A DNA stretch of 52,604 bases from Mesostigma viride (taxonomy: Eukaryota > Streptophyta > Mesostigmatophyceae > Mesostigmatales > Mesostigmataceae): the NCBI GenBank assembly GCA_009746045.1, contig RPFO01001822.1, forward strand, positions 1-52,604, written 5' to 3'. This document shows, one piece after another, positions 30,746 to 43,151 of this stretch; position 1 is the first letter of the stretch; the number at the start of each line of letters is the position of its first letter. The notes under the pieces were generated by a model. It made no database searches. It saw only the letters and a list, made by a program, of their open reading frames with translations, and was not told where the DNA came from. The position numbers and the translations under genes are program-made.

Positions 30746-31847
30746 CATTGAGAATGATAGATTACGGAGGTGAGATAGGCATGCAACATAAGGAAAAACC
30801 CGAGAACTGGGAGAATAACCCTGAAGAAATTAATAGTAATCTGACACAGACATCCAAGGATCACGCCAGCGGCACAAGGTACAACTAACTATACATCACA
30901 AAACTACACGCAGCAACAGCGCTGCCGGCCCACCATGCAGGCCTGGAAGGGATCTAGACCGCATGGGTCGCGACAAAGTCGGCCCGGGTGCGGCGGAATA
31001 ACACATCAGCCACGGTGCGAGTGAGGGCGAGTGACAGACGCTGCCGCCAATACGAGGACCACGTGCGGGCCGACCACGGGGCGGTCTGACCCTCGAGGTC
31101 GAGGCGGTCTTCACGGCGCTGGCAGCACTCGTGGAAAAACTCCGCTGTCTTGGGGCCCATGGCCCCGAACTCCTCAAGGACAAAGGGGATGACCCGGTGG
31201 GGCCCCACATTGCCGTAGGAGGCAAACTTGTCGCGCTCAGCCACAGCGGCAGCAGCGCCGGCATCCACAGCCGCCCGGAGGATGTGGCGACCGGAAAGCG
31301 GCCGAGCCACGGAGACATCGATGAGCAGGTGGCAACCCTGCCCGTCGTAGTCAAGCACGGTAATGTCGGGGCGGTGGTTGGGTGAGTAGAGGGCGGCCCC
31401 ATCCGCGTCCTCGCACTTAATGGTGGAGTGGGGAAAGACCGACCGAACCATGGCACACACCACCCGGAGGAGAGCGGTATGGAGATAGAGGAACCAGTTC
31501 TGGTTCTGCTGGCCACCCATGCACGCGATGTAGTGCGTCCCAGTAGTATCCAGAGCAAGCCCGCAGCTGCCGCAGGACGCACCCGCCGTGATGAGAGGTT
31601 GCGGGGCAAAGAGCTGGTGGCGGAGAGCGATGGCGTAAAGGGCCGGAACCAGTGTGAACAAAGGGCTCATGGGGAGGGCGCGCAGGAATGCGGACCCCAC
31701 GCTCCCCTCAAGGGAAACGGAGTGAAGCCAAGCCTTCCCCTGATCGTTCAAGCTCGCATGCAGACCCATCCAGTCGGCACAGTGTAGTATACCCGCGTAG
31801 GTCGTTTGTTGTTTTTCATGAACGCATGCAGGGAAGACACTAGGACT
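30745..31847 (-). mobile_element. Copy B': 5'-truncated B-type RLE retrotransposon
   Basis: It matches the last 1.1 kb of copy B, including its 3' UTR. On the minus strand it is cut off upstream at CCTAGTGTCTTCC. The C-terminal coding part (30954 to about 31840) retains the CCHC motif and the RLE signature PDITVLD...DVSV but no reverse transcriptase core. ATATAT on both sides fits a target duplication. It was later hit at its truncated end by copy B. Confidence 0.8.
30954..31841 (-). pseudogene. B' C-terminal fragment: CCHC plus restriction-like endonuclease
   Basis: An open frame of about 295 codons covers the end of the RT thumb region, the C-x2-C-x9-H-x3-C zinc motif and the endonuclease with Pro-Asp and Asp-Val-Ser-Val motifs, to the stop at 30954. 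It has no start of its own and is a remnant of a 5'-truncated insertion. It is nearly identical to the same part of copy B, so the two are recent relatives. Confidence 0.75.
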
Positions 31848-31856
31848 CATATATAT
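31842..31856. repeat. Target-site duplication of copy B, 3' side
   Basis: AGGACTCATATATAT here is repeated exactly at 37435-37449. The first six bases come from the truncated end of copy B', which shows copy B inserted after B'. Confidence 0.8.
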
Positions 31857-34800
31857 TCATTGAGAATGATAGATTACGGAGGTGAGATAGGCATGCAACA
31901 TAAGGAAAAACCCGATAACTGGGAGAATAACCCTGAAGAAATTAATAGTAATCTGACACAGACATCCAAGGATCACGCCAGCGGCACAAGGTACAACTAA
32001 CTATACATCACAAAACTACACGCAGCAACAGCGCTGCCGGCCCACCATGCAGGCCCATGGAAGGGATCTAGACCGCATGGGTCGCGACAAAGTCGGCCCG
32101 GGTGCGGCGGAATAACACATCAGCCACGGTGCGAGTGAGGGCGAGTGACAGACGCTGCCGCCAATACGAGGACCACGTGCGGGCCGACCACGGGGCGGTC
32201 TGACCCTCGAGGTCGAGGCGGTCTTCACGGCGCTGGCAGCACTCGTGGAAAAACTCCGCTGTCTTGGGGCCCATGGCCCCGAACTCCTCAAGGACAAAGG
32301 GGATGACCCGGTGGGGCCCCACATTGCCGTAGGAGGCAAACTTGTCGCGCTCAGCCACAGCGGCAGCAGCGCCGGCATCCACAGCCGCCCGGAGGATGTG
32401 GCGACCGGAAAGCGGCCGAGCCACGGAGACATCGATGAGCAGGTGGCAACCCTGCCCGTCGTAGTCAAGCACGGTAATGTCGGGGCGGTGGTTGGGTGAG
32501 TAGAGGGCGGCCCCATCCGCGTCCTCGCACTTAATGGTGGAGTGGGGAAAGACCGACCGAACCATGGCACACACCACCCGGAGGAGAGCGGTATGGAGAT
32601 AGAGGAACCAGTTCTGGTTCTGCTGGCCACCCATGCACGCGATGTAGTGCGTCCCAGTAGTATCCAGAGCAAGCCCGCAGCTGCCGCAGGACGCACCCGC
32701 CGTGATGAGAGGTTGCGGGGCAAAGAGCTGGTGGCGGAGAGCGATGGCGTAAAGGGCCGGAACCAGTGTGAACAAAGGGCTCATGGGGAGGGCGCGCAGG
32801 AATGCGGACCCCACGCTCCCCTCAAGGGAAACGGAGTGAAGCCAAGCCTTCCCCTGATCGTTCAAGCTCGCATGCAGACCCATCCAGTCGGCACAGTGTA
32901 GTATACCCGCGTAGGTCTTTTGTTGTTTTTCATGAACGCAGGCAGGGAAGACACTAGGACTGACGACAGTGGACACGCCGGGCGTGCCCCGGGGCAGGCG
33001 ACGGTGGACGGCCTGAGCGGGGCGGACGAGGTCGCAAGCCTGCTGGATCCCGAGGTAAGAATCCTGCACAGCCTGCACAAAGGGGAAGGGGGATGGGGTG
33101 ACCAAGTCGGGAATGGCGCTGACGGCGCTGGGGACCAACCGGCGGATCTCCGCCCAGGCCTGAGCAACAGAGCCAAGGAAGGCGGCGGGGGCGAGGCGGG
33201 CGGCGCGGGTGAGCCCACACCCGCCCATGCGGCAGGGGAGGGTGGCCAAGCGCATGGAGTGAGCTGGCAGGCTAGGGCCGGGGAGGAGCACCTGCAAGGC
33301 GGCCTGAATGCGCTCGTCATGGCCTTCCGCGGCAAGCCGCACCAAGTGGGGGGGAGCGCCACGGAGCCAGTGAACCACCCGCGGGTGGGCGCAAAACCAC
33401 AGGAGGAGCCCTTTGGTCTGGGGGTCCTTGAGGCGCGCCCAAGTCTCGAGGACATGGGTGCGCTGTTCCACGGTGGCCCGGAGCTCCTCTTCGACGTAGT
33501 CAGGGTCACCCACAGGGACGCCCAGGCACGAGAAACCACGCGCCCGCGCCAATGCCCCCGGGATAGCCGCGGGGAAGCCAGAGCAGTCCCCCTGGGGCGA
33601 AAAGACTGCACACTTGGGGAGGGTGAGCCGAAGGTTGATGGCCGCCATGGCCACTTCAAGGGCAGCCAGGGCGGCAACCACAGCGTCGGCCGGGCCAAGG
33701 GCATGGATATCGTCCATATAGGCGAGGAGCACGACATCCGGGTGCGCAGCGTGGACACCTTGGAGAGCCTTGTGCAGCGGGGCAGACAGGTAAAAGGGGC
33801 CGAGGGGGTCACCTTGCTGGGTTCCCGTGCGGGAAGCGATGTCGGCGAACGTCCCATCCTCCATGAGGAAGGAGAGTTGAGTGGGTTCGCCGTAGCAGGC
33901 TGCTGTCCACGCAAGAAGGTCAGGGAACGCCTCGCCGACGGCCTCAAAGATGCTAGCCTTGGTGACAGCATTGAACGCATTGTGGCAATCCACCTTCAGC
34001 GCCACATGGGTCGGATGCGTCTCGAGGTAGGCCTGAACTGTGTGCACGATGATGTCGCTGCCCCCTTTGGTGGCGACGCCAAGCTGGGCCGCGACGGACT
34101 CCTCAGTATCACTCCGGTTGGGGCAGAAGTAGGCGCGAAACTCGGGGGCCTTTTGGCGACAAATGACCTTACTCACCAGCTTGCGTAGGACCTCGCCGCA
34201 AGCAATGGGACGAACGCGGCCAGCAGGCGGGGGGACGTCGTCTTTCAGGAGGGCAATGAGGCGTGCCCCAGCCAGCCAAGGGCGCGCCGCGGGGGCCAGG
34301 GACCCCGCGGCCAAGTCGGCGGCAGCCTCAAAGAGTGCGGTCGCCCCGCCATGGCCCGCCATCACGGAGAGGTGCTCGTAGCGCCAGCCTGAGGGGCCGG
34401 TGGAGGAGGCGTTCGGCAGATCCTTCAGCACAGCCGTGAAGATGTCCAGGTCCAGGACAATAGGCGGGGGCGGGGGGGTGGCCGGGGCGGGCACCGCAAA
34501 GGCCGGTTCGTCGGGGTGAAGGTCGCGCAAAGCCTGCAGGGTCGGGGGAGTGGAGGGAGCCAACGCGGTCAGTTCAAGCTTTTGCATGGCCCGGCTCAAT
34601 TCACCTACCTTCACCAACCGCATGACGTCAGCTTCCACCCGGGCAAAGGAGGCGGCCCCCGACACCCGGGTGGAGGCCGGAGGCTGCAGCGCCCACAGCC
34701 CTTCCCAATCCCCGAGGAGGAACCGCCGGCAGCGAGCGATGACCGCACCCTGTACGCCACGCACGCCCCGCTCCAACGGCGCTAAGAGGAGCCGGGGGGT

Positions 34801-37434
34801 GACGAGAAACAGCTTGTGGCCGAGTTCGTCGAGAGGGTGACTATGCATCCGGGCCAGGGAAAGCAGGGCGCAGCGCGTAAACAAGCTCCGGGCGCGGTGA
34901 GGGACGTCCGGGAGCGTCATGCAAGGGTTGCGCGCACAGGCGGCAAAAGGGAGCGTGGCCAGGAATGCCCAGCCTGCCGAGAGGTCCCCCGGATCGCTCG
35001 TACCCTGCGATGCCGGTGGAGGGGCAGGGGCCGACCGAGGGGCCGCCCCGGACCGGGAGGCCGGTGCGGCCGCCGGGCCGCCGGGCAGGCCGTTCTGGGG
35101 GGTTTGGCGGCGGCACTGCCGCTCATGCTGGTACCGCCCGTGGATCGAAAAAATCCGCTGGCAATGGGCTGCCGGGCAGCGGTAGCAGTCCATGGCGCGC
35201 ATGGCGGCCTCCGTGATGTGGGGGTGGGAAGCCCGAATGTGCACCAGCAACGAATTCCGGTTGGGCAGGCGCGCGCCACACGGGTCACCAAGGGGACCAT
35301 CGACTTGGCAATAATGGAAGCCATCTGAGGGGGTGCGCCCACCCGGTGGGGCCGGCCCGGGTCGAGAGGGGGAGGGGTCGGGAGCACCCTCAGCCAGAGG
35401 AACTACAGCTGCAGCGGAACCCAGGCCGGGGCCGGCCGCCGGGCGGTCAGCAGGGCTCGTGGCAGCCGAGGACAAGACCGGCGCGGGGACGGCCCCCACG
35501 GCCGGGAGGGGGGCGCTGGAGGAGGCAGCCAAGCCGGCGCGCGACCCACGACCACGCACAGGGGAGGCAGGTGTCGGGGCAGGCGCGTGGGACTGGCGGC
35601 GCACGGACACGGGCGAGGGCCCCAGCGGGAGAACGCCAGGAGGCAAGGGGGAAAGGACCGCGGCCCGGCAAAGGGGGCAGGTGGCGGAGGTCGCGTGCAA
35701 GCTCGTGGCGATGCAAGCTTGATGGAAGACGTGGCCGCAAGCAGGGAGGCGGCAGAGACCGTCACCAGGGCGAGGCAGGTCCAAGCAGATGGGGCAGGAG
35801 GGGCCGCTGGCAGTGACATCCACCAAGTGGGCCGGCCCGTAGTGGGCGGGCGCCGCGTCCCACCCCAGCTCCCAGCTCGGCAGTCGGGCGATCTCATCGG
35901 CGGAGAGAAGACGGCGGCGCGGACCAGCAGGGTGCCAGACATGGGGGATGCCCGCAAGCTCGAGCACATCGTGCAAGATGGCGGGCACGGCCGCACCCGC
36001 GCTCAGCTCAAGAACACGCCCCCCCCCGCATCGTACAGAACCAGGTCGCCGGCGTGCACGGTGACAGGAGCCCCGAAGTCAACGCGCAGGCGGGCGGCTT
36101 GCGCTGGGGTGACCGCCGTAGTCAAGCGCCCGTGGGCCTGCGCAACAAGGCCGGCCGAGCCGGGCCCGGCAGAGGCAAGAAACGTGTGCAGCTGAGGGCG
36201 ATCGAGCAAGGCGTGGTCGGTGGCCCCCCCAGCGAGATATGTCGCACGGGCGGCCTGCTGGGCCTGCACGGCAAGCCCTGTAGCAAAGAGCACCACCGCC
36301 TGCGCCACTTGAGCGTCCAGATTCAGGAGCCATTCTTGGCGCACCGCGGGCAGGTGCCAAGGCAGGCGGCCGCCGGCATGGTAGTCCTCGAGGACAAACC
36401 CCCAAAGCGTGGAGGCAAGGACAGGGGGGGAGGCTGCCTGCAGCATGTGCCGGACACGAACCACAAGGGCACTAAATTCAGGGGGCCGTGGGAGCGTAGG
36501 AAACGCCGCGTGCAAGCCGACAGCGTCCAACAGCAAGGGGCAATACAGCCAAGAGAACGTGGCGTGCCGGAGCGCGCTGACGCCCGCAATGTTGGTGGGG
36601 GGCCAAACGGAGAAGTCGTGGGACCCAAGCGCGGCCGACCAGGGGCCCACCACAGGAGTCGCCGCAGGGTGTCCCACAGCCTCAGGGAGGAGAGCCGCCA
36701 GGGACCCCTCAAGCACAGGAGGACGCAGGTCAGTGGCCACCGCCGTGCTGGCCGGAGGTGGATCCCCAGAGCTAGGCGGGGCAGGGCCAGGGGACCCCGC
36801 GGAGGGGCCGGACGTGACGGCGCGGGGAGAGCGGGAGCACGGTGTGGAACCCTCCACGAGGTCCGCAAGGCCCAGGAGAGGGTCCAGCGAGGGGCTGCGG
36901 GAGGGGGCGCGGGCCGAATGGGATCCCGGGGTCGACACGGCCGCGCGTCGGGAGCCTAGGGACGGCCGAGGCGGGGCCACGCAATGAGGGCACGCCCAAG
37001 GACCCGGGGGAGGCAGCCGGAAGAGGGGCGGGACCAAGCAGCGCGTGTGCCAGCCGCATTGGCACGAATCACACACAAGAGACGGGGGGCATCCTCACCA
37101 CTGTGGCAGACCTCGCACACAAGCGAGAGTGGCACAGGGGCGCCACGACCGCCGTCGTCCAGGTCGCCCATCTCCTGCAGGTGCGCCGCGATGCGTAAGG
37201 ACCGACGCGGCGCAGGGGCGCCACGAGGCAGCGCATCCCGCGCCCGGGAGGTGCGGCGTCGTGAAGGAGGCATGGGGGAGGTGCGTAAAACAACGGAACC
37301 GGAAGCGCGGGGGGGAGAGCGAGATGCGGACGCGGGGGGTTTGGGGGGCGTGCCCCCCAAGCGGGGGGTTTGGGGGGCGGCAGCCCCCCAACGCGGGGCG
37401 CAGGTTTTTTCAGCTGTGCATGGAGAAAAAAACC
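31857..37434 (-). mobile_element. Copy B: full-length RLE-type non-LTR retrotransposon, second subfamily
   Basis: 5.58 kb between two exact 15-bp copies of AGGACTCATATATAT. On the minus strand the 5' end starts CCTGGTTTTTTTCTCC, followed by G/C-run hairpins (37319-37400), coding 37273-32068 and a 3' UTR ending in ATTCTCAATGA. There are no 170-bp monomers at its own 5' end, unlike A and C. The protein is clearly related to A/C but not close, and the 3' UTRs are unrelated. Confidence 0.9.
32068..37273 (-). pseudogene. Copy B polyprotein: PHD, RING-H2, zinc fingers, RT, RLE (two frameshifts)
   Basis: From the ATG at 37273 the frame has a PHD finger broken at a C/G run near 37088 and resumes to 36003. 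It breaks again at a nine-C run (36019-36027), then is open for 1,306 codons from 35988 to 32068. In that last frame: RING-H2 (C65-x2-C68, C84, H86, H89, C92, C104-x2-C107), C2H2-like fingers around 225-295, RT with GTQQGDPLGP and YMDD (Tyr757, Asp759, Asp760), CCHC at C1101/C1104/H1114/C1118, and endonuclease PD1170 with D1186-Val-Ser-Val. The catalytic residues are intact. Two single-base corrections in homopolymers would give one ORF of about 1,735 codons, so this copy may be active or only recently dead. Confidence 0.8.
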
Positions 37435-37449
37435 AGGACTCATATATAT
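37435..37449. repeat. Target-site duplication of copy B, 5' side
   Basis: Exact repeat of 31842-31856, immediately followed by the second monomer array. Confidence 0.8.
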
Positions 37450-40400
37450 GCAACGTGCGGTTTGAGGCAGGGGAAAACATGCGTGGACGATAGGAATTAT
37501 AGCACCGGCGGGCTTCAAAGTGCCGGACGGCAGGCGGTACCACCATTCCGTGGCAGCTTGGCCCAGTTTGCTACCGGCTGGCACACGTTTTCAGTGAATT
37601 TTGGGCTCCAGATTTAAATGCAACGTGCGGTTTGAGGCAGGGGAAAACATGCGTGGACGATAGGAATTATAGCACCGGCGGGCTTCAAAGTGCCGGACGG
37701 CAGGCGGTACCACCATTCCGTGGCAGCTTGGCCCAGTTTGCTACCGGCTGGCACACGTTTTCAGTGAATTTTGGGCTCCAGATTTAAATGCAACGTGCGG
37801 TTTGAGGCAGGGGAAAACATGCGTGGACGATAGGAATTATAGCACCGGCGGGCTTCAAAGTGCCGGACGGCAGGCGGTACCACCATTCCGTGGCAGCTTG
37901 GCCCAGTTTGCTACCGGCTGGCACACGTTTTCAGTGAATTTTGGGCTCCAGATTTAAATGCAACGTGCGGTTTGAGGCAGGGGAAAACATGCGTGGACGA
38001 TAGGAATTATAGCACCGGCGGGCTTCAAAGTGCCGGACGGCAGGCGGTACCACCATTCCGTGGCAGCTTGGCCCAGTTTGCTACCGGCTGGCACACGTTT
38101 TCAGTGAATTTTGGGCTCCAGATTTAAATGCAACGTGCGGTTTGAGGCAGGGGAAAACATGCGTGGACGATAGGAATTATAGCACCGGCGGGCTTCAAAG
38201 TGCCGGACGGCAGGCGGTACCACCATTCCGTGGCAGCTTGGCCCAGTTTGCTACCGGCTGGCACACGTTTTCAGTGAATTTTGGGCTCCAGATTTAAATG
38301 CAACGTGCGGTTTGAGGCAGGGGAAAACATGCGTGGACGATAGGAATTATAGCACCGGCGGGCTTCAAAGTGCCGGACGGCAGGCGGTACCACCATTCCG
38401 TGGCAGCTTGGCCCAGTTTGCTACCGGCTGGCACACGTTTTCAGTGAATTTTGGGCTCCAGATTTAAATGCAACGTGCGGTTTGAGGCAGGGGAAAACAT
38501 GCGTGGACGATAGGAATTATAGCACCGGCGGGCTTCAAAGTGCCGGACGGCAGGCGGTACCACCATTCCGTGGCAGCTTGGCCCAGTTTGCTACCGGCTG
38601 GCACACGTTTTCAGTGAATTTTGGGCTCCAGATTTAAATGCAACGTGCGGTTTGAGGCAGGGGAAAACATGCGTGGACGATAGGAATTATAGCACCGGCG
38701 GGCTTCAAAGTGCCGGACGGCAGGCGGTACCACCATTCCGTGGCAGCTTGGCCCAGTTTGCTACCGGCTGGCACACGTTTTCAGTGAATTTTGGGCTCCA
38801 GATTTAAATGCAACGTGCGGTTTGAGGCAGGGGAAAACATGCGTGGACGATAGGAATTATAGCACCGGCGGGCTTCAAAGTGCCGGACGGCAGGCGGTAC
38901 CACCATTCCGTGGCAGCTTGGCCCAGTTTGCTACCGGCTGGCACACGTTTTCAGTGAATTTTGGGCTCCAGATTTAAATGCAACGTGCGGTTTGAGGCAG
39001 GGGAAAACATGCGTGGACGATAGGAATTATAGCACCGGCGGGCTTCAAAGTGCCGGACGGCAGGCGGTACCACCATTCCGTGGCAGCTTGGCCCAGTTTG
39101 CTACCGGCTGGCACACGTTTTCAGTGAATTTTGGGCTCCAGATTTAAATGCAACGTGCGGTTTGAGGCAGGGGAAAACATGCGTGGACGATAGGAATTAT
39201 AGCACCGGCGGGCTTCAAAGTGCCGGACGGCAGGCGGTACCACCATTCCGTGGCAGCTTGGCCCAGTTTGCTACCGGCTGGCACACGTTTTCAGTGAATT
39301 TTGGGCTCCAGATTTAAATGCAACGTGCGGTTTGAGGCAGGGGAAAACATGCGTGGACGATAGGAATTATAGCACCGGCGGGCTTCAAAGTGCCGGACGG
39401 CAGGCGGTACCACCATTCCGTGGCAGCTTGGCCCAGTTTGCTACCGGCTGGCACACGTTTTCAGTGAATTTTGGGCTCCAGATTTAAATGCAACGTGCGG
39501 TTTGAGGCAGGGGAAAACATGCGTGGACGATAGGAATTATAGCACCGGCGGGCTTCAAAGTGCCGGACGGCAGGCGGTACCACCATTCCGTGGCAGCTTG
39601 GCCCAGTTTGCTACCGGCTGGCACACGTTTTCAGTGAATTTTGGGCTCCAGATTTAAATGCAACGTGCGGTTTGAGGCAGGGGAAAACATGCGTGGACGA
39701 TAGGAATTATAGCACCGGCGGGCTTCAAAGTGCCGGACGGCAGGCGGTACCACCATTCCGTGGCAGCTTGGCCCAGTTTGCTACCGGCTGGCACACGTTT
39801 TCAGTGAATTTTGGGCTCCAGATTTAAATGCAACGTGCGGTTTGAGGCAGGGGAAAACATGCGTGGACGATAGGAATTATAGCACCGGCGGGCTTCAAAG
39901 TGCCGGACGGCAGGCGGTACCACCATTCCGTGGCAGCTTGGCCCAGTTTGCTACCGGCTGGCACACGTTTTCAGTGAATTTTGGGCTCCAGATTTAAATG
40001 CAACGTGCGGTTTGAGGCAGGGGAAAACATGCGTGGACGATAGGAATTATAGCACCGGCGGGCTTCAAAGTGCCGGACGGCAGGCGGTACCACCATTCCG
40101 TGGCAGCTTGGCCCAGTTTGCTACCGGCTGGCACACGTTTTCAGTGAATTTTGGGCTCCAGATTTAAATGCAACGTGCGGTTTGAGGCAGGGGAAAACAT
40201 GCGTGGACGATAGGAATTATAGCACCGGCGGGCTTCAAAGTGCCGGACGGCAGGCGGTACCACCATTCCGTGGCAGCTTGGCCCAGTTTGCTACCGGCTG
40301 GCACACGTTTTCAGTGAATTTTGGGCTCCAGATTTAAATGCAACGTGCGGTTTGAGGCAGGGGAAAACATGCGTGGACGATAGGAATTATAGCACCGGCG

Positions 40401-43151
40401 GGCTTCAAAGTGCCGGACGGCAGGCGGTACCACCATTCCGTGGCAGCTTGGCCCAGTTTGCTACCGGCTGGCACACGTTTTCAGTGAATTTTGGGCTCCA
40501 GATTTAAATGCAACGTGCGGTTTGAGGCAGGGGAAAACATGCGTGGACGATAGGAATTATAGCACCGGCGGGCTTCAAAGTGCCGGACGGCAGGCGGTAC
40601 CACCATTCCGTGGCAGCTTGGCCCAGTTTGCTACCGGCTGGCACACGTTTTCAGTGAATTTTGGGCTCCAGATTTAAATGCAACGTGCGGTTTGAGGCAG
40701 GGGAAAACATGCGTGGACGATAGGAATTATAGCACCGGCGGGCTTCAAAGTGCCGGACGGCAGGCGGTACCACCATTCCGTGGCAGCTTGGCCCAGTTTG
40801 CTACCGGCTGGCACACGTTTTCAGTGAATTTTGGGCTCCAGATTTAAATGCAACGTGCGGTTTGAGGCAGGGGAAAACATGCGTGGACGATAGGAATTAT
40901 AGCACCGGCGGGCTTCAAAGTGCCGGACGGCAGGCGGTACCACCATTCCGTGGCAGCTTGGCCCAGTTTGCTACCGGCTGGCACACGTTTTCAGTGAATT
41001 TTGGGCTCCAGATTTAAATGCAACGTGCGGTTTGAGGCAGGGGAAAACATGCGTGGACGATAGGAATTATAGCACCGGCGGGCTTCAAAGTGCCGGACGG
41101 CAGGCGGTACCACCATTCCGTGGCAGCTTGGCCCAGTTTGCTACCGGCTGGCACACGTTTTCAGTGAATTTTGGGCTCCAGATTTAAATGCAACGTGCGG
41201 TTTGAGGCAGGGGAAAACATGCGTGGACGATAGGAATTATAGCACCGGCGGGCTTCAAAGTGCCGGACGGCAGGCGGTACCACCATTCCGTGGCAGCTTG
41301 GCCCAGTTTGCTACCGGCTGGCACACGTTTTCAGTGAATTTTGGGCTCCAGATTTAAATGCAACGTGCGGTTTGAGGCAGGGGAAAACATGCGTGGACGA
41401 TAGGAATTATAGCACCGGCGGGCTTCAAAGTGCCGGACGGCAGGCGGTACCACCATTCCGTGGCAGCTTGGCCCAGTTTGCTACCGGCTGGCACACGTTT
41501 TCAGTGAATTTTGGGCTCCAGATTTAAATGCAACGTGCGGTTTGAGGCAGGGGAAAACATGCGTGGACGATAGGAATTATAGCACCGGCGGGCTTCAAAG
41601 TGCCGGACGGCAGGCGGTACCACCATTCCGTGGCAGCTTGGCCCAGTTTGCTACCGGCTGGCACACGTTTTCAGTGAATTTTGGGCTCCAGATTTAAATG
41701 CAACGTGCGGTTTGAGGCAGGGGAAAACATGCGTGGACGATAGGAATTATAGCACCGGCGGGCTTCAAAGTGCCGGACGGCAGGCGGTACCACCATTCCG
41801 TGGCAGCTTGGCCCAGTTTGCTACCGGCTGGCACACGTTTTCAGTGAATTTTGGGCTCCAGATTTAAATGCAACGTGCGGTTTGAGGCAGGGGAAAACAT
41901 GCGTGGACGATAGGAATTATAGCACCGGCGGGCTTCAAAGTGCCGGACGGCAGGCGGTACCACCATTCCGTGGCAGCTTGGCCCAGTTTGCTACCGGCTG
42001 GCACACGTTTTCAGTGAATTTTGGGCTCCAGATTTAAATGCAACGTGCGGTTTGAGGCAGGGGAAAACATGCGTGGACGATAGGAATTATAGCACCGGCG
42101 GGCTTCAAAGTGCCGGACGGCAGGCGGTACCACCATTCCGTGGCAGCTTGGCCCAGTTTGCTACCGGCTGGCACACGTTTTCAGTGAATTTTGGGCTCCA
42201 GATTTAAATGCAACGTGCGGTTTGAGGCAGGGGAAAACATGCGTGGACGATAGGAATTATAGCACCGGCGGGCTTCAAAGTGCCGGACGGCAGGCGGTAC
42301 CACCATTCCGTGGCAGCTTGGCCCAGTTTGCTACCGGCTGGCACACGTTTTCAGTGAATTTTGGGCTCCAGATTTAAATGCAACGTGCGGTTTGAGGCAG
42401 GGGAAAACATGCGTGGACGATAGGAATTATAGCACCGGCGGGCTTCAAAGTGCCGGACGGCAGGCGGTACCACCATTCCGTGGCAGCTTGGCCCAGTTTG
42501 CTACCGGCTGGCACACGTTTTCAGTGAATTTTGGGCTCCAGATTTAAATGCAACGTGCGGTTTGAGGCAGGGGAAAACATGCGTGGACGATAGGAATTAT
42601 AGCACCGGCGGGCTTCAAAGTGCCGGACGGCAGGCGGTACCACCATTCCGTGGCAGCTTGGCCCAGTTTGCTACCGGCTGGCACACGTTTTCAGTGAATT
42701 TTGGGCTCCAGATTTAAATGCAACGTGCGGTTTGAGGCAGGGGAAAACATGCGTGGACGATAGGAATTATAGCACCGGCGGGCTTCAAAGTGCCGGACGG
42801 CAGGCGGTACCACCATTCCGTGGCAGCTTGGCCCAGTTTGCTACCGGCTGGCACACGTTTTCAGTGAATTTTGGGCTCCAGATTTAAATGCAACGTGCGG
42901 TTTGAGGCAGGGGAAAACATGCGTGGACGATAGGAATTATAGCACCGGCGGGCTTCAAAGTGCCGGACGGCAGGCGGTACCACCATTCCGTGGCAGCTTG
43001 GCCCAGTTTGCTACCGGCTGGCACACGTTTTCAGTGAATTTTGGGCTCCAGATTTAAATGCAACGTGCGGTTTGAGGCAGGGGAAAACATGCGTGGACGA
43101 TAGGAATTATAGCACCGGCGGGCTTCAAAGTGCCGGACGGCAGGCGGTACC
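37450..43151 (+). repeat. Array 2: 33.5 monomers of 170 bp, upstream of copy C
   Basis: TGCGTGGACG recurs every 170 bp from 37480 to 43090. The monomer is the same as in array 1 and I saw no variant unit. It begins inside a monomer at GCAACGTGCGG right after an ATATATAT stretch. It ends after GGTACC at the same monomer base as array 1, where copy C begins. This equals the structure expected of a 5'-truncated monomer array carried by the retrotransposon; a tandem duplication of array plus element would also fit. Confidence 0.9.

Noticed and set aside
21006-43151. CRISPR array
   Set aside because: The 170-bp units are directly contiguous with no variable spacers, and the DNA is eukaryotic.
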